Positions 22,592 to 26,920 of a stretch of DNA of 26,920 nt are shown here, piece by piece. The stretch's first letter is position 1, and each line of letters begins with the position of its first letter. Under the pieces are notes generated by a model. The model had not been told where the DNA came from, did not search any database, and saw nothing but the letters and a program-made list of their open reading frames with translations. The stretch is from JAAYGT01 sp050252075 (GTDB lineage: Bacteria > Pseudomonadota > Gammaproteobacteria > Burkholderiales > Burkholderiaceae_B): positions 1 through 26,920 of the forward strand of contig JBFWLP010000040.1 of assembly GCA_050252075.1 (NCBI GenBank), read 5' to 3'. A program made the position numbers and the translations under genes.

Positions 22592-23087
22592 TTTTCAGCG
22601 ATTTGAGCCAATCGAAGACAAGCCAGGATTCGGGGATCCAGCCGCTTTCAACGGCATAAAACCCGGCAACGAACACCAGCACAATGATGACCAGCATCCA
22701 GCCCCAGGGCCGGTGCACGGGCTCGGCGTGAATGGCCAGATCGGCCTGTTCGGGGCGCTGGCGCGGGGCTACCGTGGGCTGGGGCGCGGTGTTGCCCACC
22801 TGGTTGTCGAGCATGACCAGCAGGGCTTTGGCATCGGCTTCCAGAAAGCGGGCGTAGTTCTTGACCATGCCGCGCAGCGATACGCCGCGGGGCAATTCGT
22901 TCCAGCGCTCGTTTTCAAGGGCTTCGATCTGGCGCCCGGAAAACTTGACCCGCGCGGAAACGTCGCTGACGGACAAACGCCGGGCTTCGCGCAACTGGCG
23001 CAGGGCCGCCCCCACCCCCTGTACCGCACTGATGTCGGTCGGGGAAGTTTCGGGCAGTGATTCTTGTTTGAGTAAGGGCTGGTTCAT
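22584..23087 (-). CDS. rodZ: RodZ-like helix-turn-helix membrane protein, short form
   Basis: This 167-aa protein has an Xre-like HTH of the RodZ type at about residues 24-95 (GAALRQLREARRLSVSDVSARVKFSGRQIEALE and on). A Pro-rich linker, a transmembrane helix (about 127-146) and a tail of only about 20 residues follow. Classical RodZ tethers MreB to the membrane for rod-shape elongation and has a large periplasmic DUF4115 domain, which is absent here. Position between rlmN (4-nt overlap) and ispG (8-nt overlap) is the usual place for rodZ. I therefore treat it as a reduced RodZ, but an unrelated function is possible. Confidence 0.75.
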   Translation of the reverse strand: MNQPLLKQESLPETSPTDISAVQGVGAALRQLREARRLSVSDVSARVKFSGRQIEALENERWNELPRGVSLRGMVKNYARFLEADAKALLVMLDNQVGNTAPQPTVAPRQRPEQADLAIHAEPVHRPWGWMLVIIVLVFVAGFYAVESGWIPESWLVFDWLKSLKND

Positions 23088-24238
23088 ACGCGCTCCGGGT
23101 GGATGGCGATGACTGCACGATTGGGCAAACGCTCGGCGATCCGTGTTCTGTCTTTGACGTCGCCGGCCAGCTGGCCGCAGGCGGCGGCGATGTCGTCGCC
23201 CCGTGTTTTGCGAACGGTGGTGACCACCCCGGCGTCCTGAAGCTGTTGGGCAAACAGGCGCACACGCGCGGCAGGCGAGCGCTTCAGGCCGGACTGGGGA
23301 AACGGATTGAACGGAATAAGGTTGAACTTGCAGCGCACCTGACGGGCGATGGCGATCAGTTCACGAGCGTGCTCATCGGAGTCGTTGACGCCATCGAGCA
23401 TAATGTATTCAAAGGTAATGAAGTCTCTGGGGGCATGCTGCAAATAACGGTTGCAGGCATCGAGCAACTGCGCCAGAGGGTATTTTTTGTTGAGCGGCAC
23501 CAGACGATCGCGCAAGGCGTCGTTGGGTGCGTGCAGCGATACGGCAAGCGCCACCGGGCAATCGTCGGCCAGGCGGTCGATGAACGGCACAACCCCCGAC
23601 GTGGACACGGTGACACGGCGACGCGACAAGCCGTAGGCGTTGTCGTCGAGCATAAGGCGCAAGGCCCCCAGCACGTTGTCGTAATTGAGCAAGGGCTCGC
23701 CCATGCCCATGAACACCACATTGGTGATCACGCGTTCGGGCGGACGGCCCGAAGGTTCCTGACCGATGCGGGCGTCGTGGGCGCCGGCCAGGATGGCGGC
23801 GCGGGCATGCCACAGCTGGCCGATGATTTCGGCCGTGGTGAGATTGCGGTTGAAACCCTGGTAGCCCGTGGAACAGAACGGGCAGGCCACGGTGCAGCCG
23901 GCCTGGCTGGAAATGCACAAGGTGCCGCGGTCGTCTTCGGGAATGAAGACGCTTTCCACGGCATTGTTGTTGCCTACGTTGAAAAGCCACTTGTGCGTGC
24001 CGTCGGTAGAGCGTTGTTCGGTTAACACCGGCGGGGTGTGAACGGAACAGCGTTCTGCCAGCTGAAGGCGGAACTCACGCGCCAGATCGGTCATGTCGTC
24101 GAACGATGCCACCCCGCGCTGGTGCACCCAGCGCAGCAGTTGCCGGGCCCGGAACGGCTTGCCACCCCACTGCGTGACCAGATGGGTGAGCGCGGCGGAG
24201 TCCAGACCAAGAAGGTTGACGGGTTCAACAGATGACAT
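23084..24238 (-). CDS. rlmN: Dual-specificity 23S rRNA A2503 / tRNA A37 C2-methyltransferase
   Basis: RlmN is a radical-SAM enzyme that methylates C2 of A2503 in 23S rRNA and A37 in some tRNAs, improving translation fidelity. The SAM cluster motif CTVACPFC supplies C115, C119 and C122. GMGEPLLN (178-185) and a conserved C-terminal cysteine, C354, which forms the methyl/protein intermediate, are present. The 384-aa length is normal. It follows ndk by 81 nt with a hairpin between, and its stop overlaps the rodZ start by 4 nt. The pilW/pilF gene often found between rlmN and rodZ in related genomes is missing. Confidence 0.97.
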   Translation of the reverse strand: MSSVEPVNLLGLDSAALTHLVTQWGGKPFRARQLLRWVHQRGVASFDDMTDLAREFRLQLAERCSVHTPPVLTEQRSTDGTHKWLFNVGNNNAVESVFIPEDDRGTLCISSQAGCTVACPFCSTGYQGFNRNLTTAEIIGQLWHARAAILAGAHDARIGQEPSGRPPERVITNVVFMGMGEPLLNYDNVLGALRLMLDDNAYGLSRRRVTVSTSGVVPFIDRLADDCPVALAVSLHAPNDALRDRLVPLNKKYPLAQLLDACNRYLQHAPRDFITFEYIMLDGVNDSDEHARELIAIARQVRCKFNLIPFNPFPQSGLKRSPAARVRLFAQQLQDAGVVTTVRKTRGDDIAAACGQLAGDVKDRTRIAERLPNRAVIAIHPERV

Positions 24239-24281
24239 GCAATAACTGGCGCGTGTGAATGAAAGCGGGAAGCGATACCGT

Positions 24282-24314
24282 TAGGGTTATACCGCCAAAC
24301 GGCGGGTCACCCTA
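24282..24314 (-). other. Two-part stem-loop between ndk and rlmN
   Basis: TAGGGT (24282-24287) pairs with ACCCTA (24309-24314), and inside it CCGCC (24292-24296) pairs with GGCGG (24301-24305) around AAAC. It lies 6 nt after the ndk stop and has no U-tract. It may protect the ndk mRNA end while letting some transcription continue into rlmN. Confidence 0.45.
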
Positions 24315-24319
24315 GGGAA

Positions 24320-24745
24320 TTATCGGCTGTAAACAGCGCTTTCGGGAAAAAAGAATGCAATTTCGACCGCTGCCGTTTCGGGCGCGTCGGAGCCGTGAAC
24401 GGCATTGGCGTCGATGCTTTCGGCGAAATCGGCGCGGATGGTGCCGGCTTCGGCTTTCTTGGGATCGGTGGCACCCATGAGGTCGCGGTTCTTCTGGATG
24501 GCGTTTTCGCCTTCAAGAACCTGCACAAATACGGGGCCCGTGACCATGAAATCGACCAGATCCTTGAAGAAAGGACGCTCTTTGTGAACGGCGTAGAAAC
24601 GCTCGGCTTCGTTGCGGGAGAGTTGTTGCAGGCGAGCGGCCACGACTTTCAGACCGGCGTTTTCGAAGCGTGCAACGATTTGACCGATCACGTTTTTCGC
24701 TACGGCGTCGGGTTTGATGATAGAAAGAGTGCGTTCAATAGCCAT
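24320..24745 (-). CDS. ndk: Nucleoside diphosphate kinase
   Basis: Ndk equalises nucleoside triphosphate pools by a ping-pong mechanism through a phosphohistidine. The 141-aa protein begins AIERTLSIIKPDAVAKN (K11 contacts phosphates). It carries the active-site NAVHGSDAPE with catalytic H117. Length is exactly that of the family. It is the first gene of the long minus-strand cluster. The 199-nt AT-rich gap to the divergent valS should hold its promoter; a TATATT near 24767-24762 (minus) is a possible -10 without a convincing -35. Confidence 0.97.
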   Translation of the reverse strand: MAIERTLSIIKPDAVAKNVIGQIVARFENAGLKVVAARLQQLSRNEAERFYAVHKERPFFKDLVDFMVTGPVFVQVLEGENAIQKNRDLMGATDPKKAEAGTIRADFAESIDANAVHGSDAPETAAVEIAFFFPESAVYSR

Positions 24746-24944
24746 GAAAATTGGTGTCCACTAAATATAAGAACAGGTTGAAAAATAAAAATGTTTAGTA
24801 AAAACAATAACTTTTAACTAACTTTTGGGAACCGGTCATTTTAGCACGGGCACATGTAGCCACAGCAGCTTAAAATAACGGCATTGTTTCCTACTTTCTT
24901 TAGCGGTGCGCGCCATACGGGCGCCTTCCCCTCTTTGCTTCGTC
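24746..24944. promoter_or_regulatory. Divergent promoter region of ndk and valS
   Basis: This 199-nt gap separates two genes read outward. It is AT-rich from about 24760 to 24845. Possible -10 boxes are TATATT (24767-24762, minus) for ndk and TAAAAT (24871-24876, plus) for valS. Neither has a good -35 at 16-18 nt, so the assignment is only regional. No leader peptide or T-box-like structure was seen before valS. Confidence 0.45.
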
Positions 24945-26920
24945 ATGACAACACCTTCTGCACCACACGATTCTGATCAACTCGCCAAAAGCTTTGAACC
25001 CGGACAACTGGAAGCGCACTGGTACGCCGAATGGGAGCGCCGGGGTTATTTTCGCAGCGGGCAGCATGTGCAGCCGCCCGAAGGGCGCGCATCGGCCCCC
25101 TTCGTCATTCAGTTCCCGCCCCCCAACGTTACCGGCACGCTGCACATGGGGCATGCCTTCAACCAAACCGTCATGGACGGCATGGTGCGCTATCACCGCA
25201 TGCGCGGCGACGACACGGCCTTTATTCCGGGCACCGACCACGCGGGCATAGCCACGCAAATCGTGGTCGAGCGCCAGCTTGACGCGCAGAATGTGTCGCG
25301 TCACGATCTTGGCCGCGAGAAATTCACCGAAAAAGTGTGGGAATGGAAGGAAAAATCGGGCAGCGCCATTACCGGGCAATTCCGGCGGCTGGGCTCGTCG
25401 TGCGACTGGGACCGCGAATATTTCACCATGGACGAGCGCATGTCGCGCGGGGTGGTGGAAACGTTTGTGCGCCTGTACGAGCAAGGGCTTATTTACCGGG
25501 GTAAACGCCTGGTGAACTGGGATCCCGTGCTAGGTACGGCCGTTTCCGACCTGGAAGTGGTCAGCGAGGAAGAAGACGGCCATCTGTGGGAACTGCGTTA
25601 TCCGCTTACTCAGCCGTCGGGCGGCCTTACCCACCTTACCGTGGCCACCACCCGCCCCGAAACCATGCTGGGCGACGTGGCCGTTATGGTGCACCCCGAC
25701 GACGAGCGTTACGCCCACCTGATCGGCAAAACCGTCACCCTGCCGCTGGTGGGGCGCGAACTGCCCATCATTGCCGACGACTACGTCGACCCGCAGTTCG
25801 GCACCGGCGTGGTCAAGGTAACGCCCGCCCACGATTTCAACGACTACGCGGTGGGCCAGCGCCACGGGCTGGACATGATCAGCGTACTGACGCTCGACGC
25901 AAAAATTGCCGATACCGCGCCGGCGGCGTATCGCGGCCTTGACCGCTTCCAGGCCCGCAAGCAAGTGGTGGCCGACCTGGACGCCCAGGGTTTGCTGGGC
26001 AATGTCAAGGCGCACAAGCTTATGGTGCCGCGCGGCGACCGCACCAACACCATTATCGAGCCCATGCTCACCGACCAGTGGTTTGTGGCCATGAGCAAAC
26101 CCGCCCCGCAAGGCACCCTGAATCCGGGCAAGAGCATTACCGACGTTGCCCTGGAAGTGGTGGCCGACGGGCGCATTGCCTTCTACCCCGAAAACTGGAC
26201 CACCACCTACAACCAGTGGCTGGAAAACATTCAAGACTGGTGCATTTCGCGCCAGTTGTGGTGGGGCCACCAGATTCCGGCCTGGTATGCCCCCGACGGC
26301 TCCTTTTTCGTGGCCCGCACCGAGCAGGAAGCCATTGAACAGGCCCGCGCGGCCGGCATCACCGAACCGCTGCGCCGCGACAACGATGTTCTGGACACCT
26401 GGTTTTCCTCGGCGCTGGTGCCGTTCACCGACCTGGGCTGGCCCGAGCAAACGCCCGACCTGAACCGCTACCTTCCTTCGAGCGTGCTGGTTACGGGCTT
26501 CGACATCATTTTCTTCTGGGTGGCGCGCATGGTCATGATGAGCATGCACATGACGGGCAAGGTACCGTTTTCCACGGTGTACGTACACGGCCTGGTGTGC
26601 GACATGGAAGGCAAGAAAATGAGCAAGTCCAAAGGCAATACCATCGATCCGGTCGACCTGATCGACGGCATCGACCTGGACAGCCTGCTGGAAAAACGCA
26701 CCAGCGGCCTGATGAATCCGCGCCAGGCCGAGTCTATCCGCAAGAAAACGCGCAAAGACTACCCCAACGGATTCCCGGCCTACGGCACCGACGCCCTGCG
26801 CTTCACCATGGCCGCCTACGCCACGCTGGGCCGCAATATCAACTTCGACCTGAAACTTTGCGAGGGGTATCGCAATTTCTGCAACAAGCTGTGGAACGCC
26901 TCGCGCTTCGTGCTTATGAA
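24945..26920 (+). CDS. valS: Valyl-tRNA synthetase, N-terminal two-thirds (runs off the window)
   Basis: ValS charges tRNA-Val and edits misactivated threonine. 658 codons are present before the window ends; the full protein should be roughly 900-950 aa. It has the HIGH-type motif in FPPPNVTGTLHMGHA (about residues 58-72). The CP1 editing domain follows (TVATTRPETMLGDVAVMVHP, GTGVVKVTPAHDFND). Then come WCISRQLWWGHQIPAW, DTWFSSAL and the KMSKSKGN motif (about 559-566). The start ATG at 24945 gives the expected MTTPSAPHDSDQLAKSFEP. It lacks a clear Shine-Dalgarno, but no better upstream start exists. The anticodon-binding and C-terminal coiled-coil domains lie beyond the window. Confidence 0.95.
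   Translation, partial: MTTPSAPHDSDQLAKSFEPGQLEAHWYAEWERRGYFRSGQHVQPPEGRASAPFVIQFPPPNVTGTLHMGHAFNQTVMDGMVRYHRMRGDDTAFIPGTDHAGIATQIVVERQLDAQNVSRHDLGREKFTEKVWEWKEKSGSAITGQFRRLGSSCDWDREYFTMDERMSRGVVETFVRLYEQGLIYRGKRLVNWDPVLGTAVSDLEVVSEEEDGHLWELRYPLTQPSGGLTHLTVATTRPETMLGDVAVMVHPDDERYAHLIGKTVTLPLVGRELPIIADDYVDPQFGTGVVKVTPAHDFNDYAVGQRHGLDMISVLTLDAKIADTAPAAYRGLDRFQARKQVVADLDAQGLLGNVKAHKLMVPRGDRTNTIIEPMLTDQWFVAMSKPAPQGTLNPGKSITDVALEVVADGRIAFYPENWTTTYNQWLENIQDWCISRQLWWGHQIPAWYAPDGSFFVARTEQEAIEQARAAGITEPLRRDNDVLDTWFSSALVPFTDLGWPEQTPDLNRYLPSSVLVTGFDIIFFWVARMVMMSMHMTGKVPFSTVYVHGLVCDMEGKKMSKSKGNTIDPVDLIDGIDLDSLLEKRTSGLMNPRQAESIRKKTRKDYPNGFPAYGTDALRFTMAAYATLGRNINFDLKLCEGYRNFCNKLWNASRFVLM

Noticed and set aside
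1..26920. CRISPR array, tRNA or rRNA genes, prophage or conjugative modules
   Set aside because: No regularly spaced identical repeats with unique spacers, no tRNA-like cloverleaf or rRNA sequence, and no phage or transfer proteins were recognised anywhere in the window.

Overview
The window is a GC-rich stretch of core chromosome from a betaproteobacterium. The gene order and protein sequences point to the Burkholderiales, most likely the Alcaligenaceae (Bordetella/Pusillimonas-like). This assignment rests on recalled family resemblance; no search was run. Nearly every gene lies on the minus strand. The plus strand carries only an IS fragment, a nitroreductase and the start of valS.

Layout, left to right. 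(1) Positions 1-1190 are accessory DNA. The right end of an IS3-family element has cut off a minus-strand gene for a protein of about 42-residue NPDVAxA/HFxxxGxxEGR repeats (RTX/type I secretion-associated style). An AT-rich non-coding block follows, with two TTACA-NN-TGTAA palindromes. (2) Positions 1190-2687 hold a nitroreductase and, convergent and overlapping it, pxpA (5-oxoprolinase subunit A). (3) Positions 2687-7531 hold the macromolecular synthesis operon rpsU-dnaG-rpoD, with pxpA 14 nt behind rpoD. (4) Positions 7625-11548 hold hisZ, purA and a phosphoribosyltransferase. Inserted between the last two are purA 3' hairpins, a terminator, and the remains of a type II toxin-antitoxin module: intact promoter/operator and antitoxin, gutted toxin. 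(5) Positions 11763-24745 hold the long cluster ndk-rlmN-rodZ-ispG-hisS-yfgM-bamB-der-hisC-hfq-hflX-hflK-hflC, read leftward with many 3-30 nt gaps or short overlaps. (6) At 24945 a divergent valS begins and runs off the right edge.

The genes serve translation and its fidelity (hisS, rlmN, rpsU, valS, hflX, der), RNA regulation (hfq), replication and transcription initiation (dnaG, rpoD), envelope biogenesis and quality control (bamB, yfgM, rodZ, hflK/hflC), isoprenoid synthesis (ispG), and nucleotide/histidine metabolism (ndk, purA, hisZ, hisC, a PRTase). Hairpins after hflC, hfq and purA probably split the cluster into separate transcripts.

I found no clearly new multi-gene system. The observations most worth a second look are the decayed toxin-antitoxin locus at 8387-8845, the IS-interrupted repeat protein with its tandem palindromes at 1-844, the structured DNA after purA (8884-8986), the histone-H1-like tail on RpoD, and the short repeat inside the dnaG linker.
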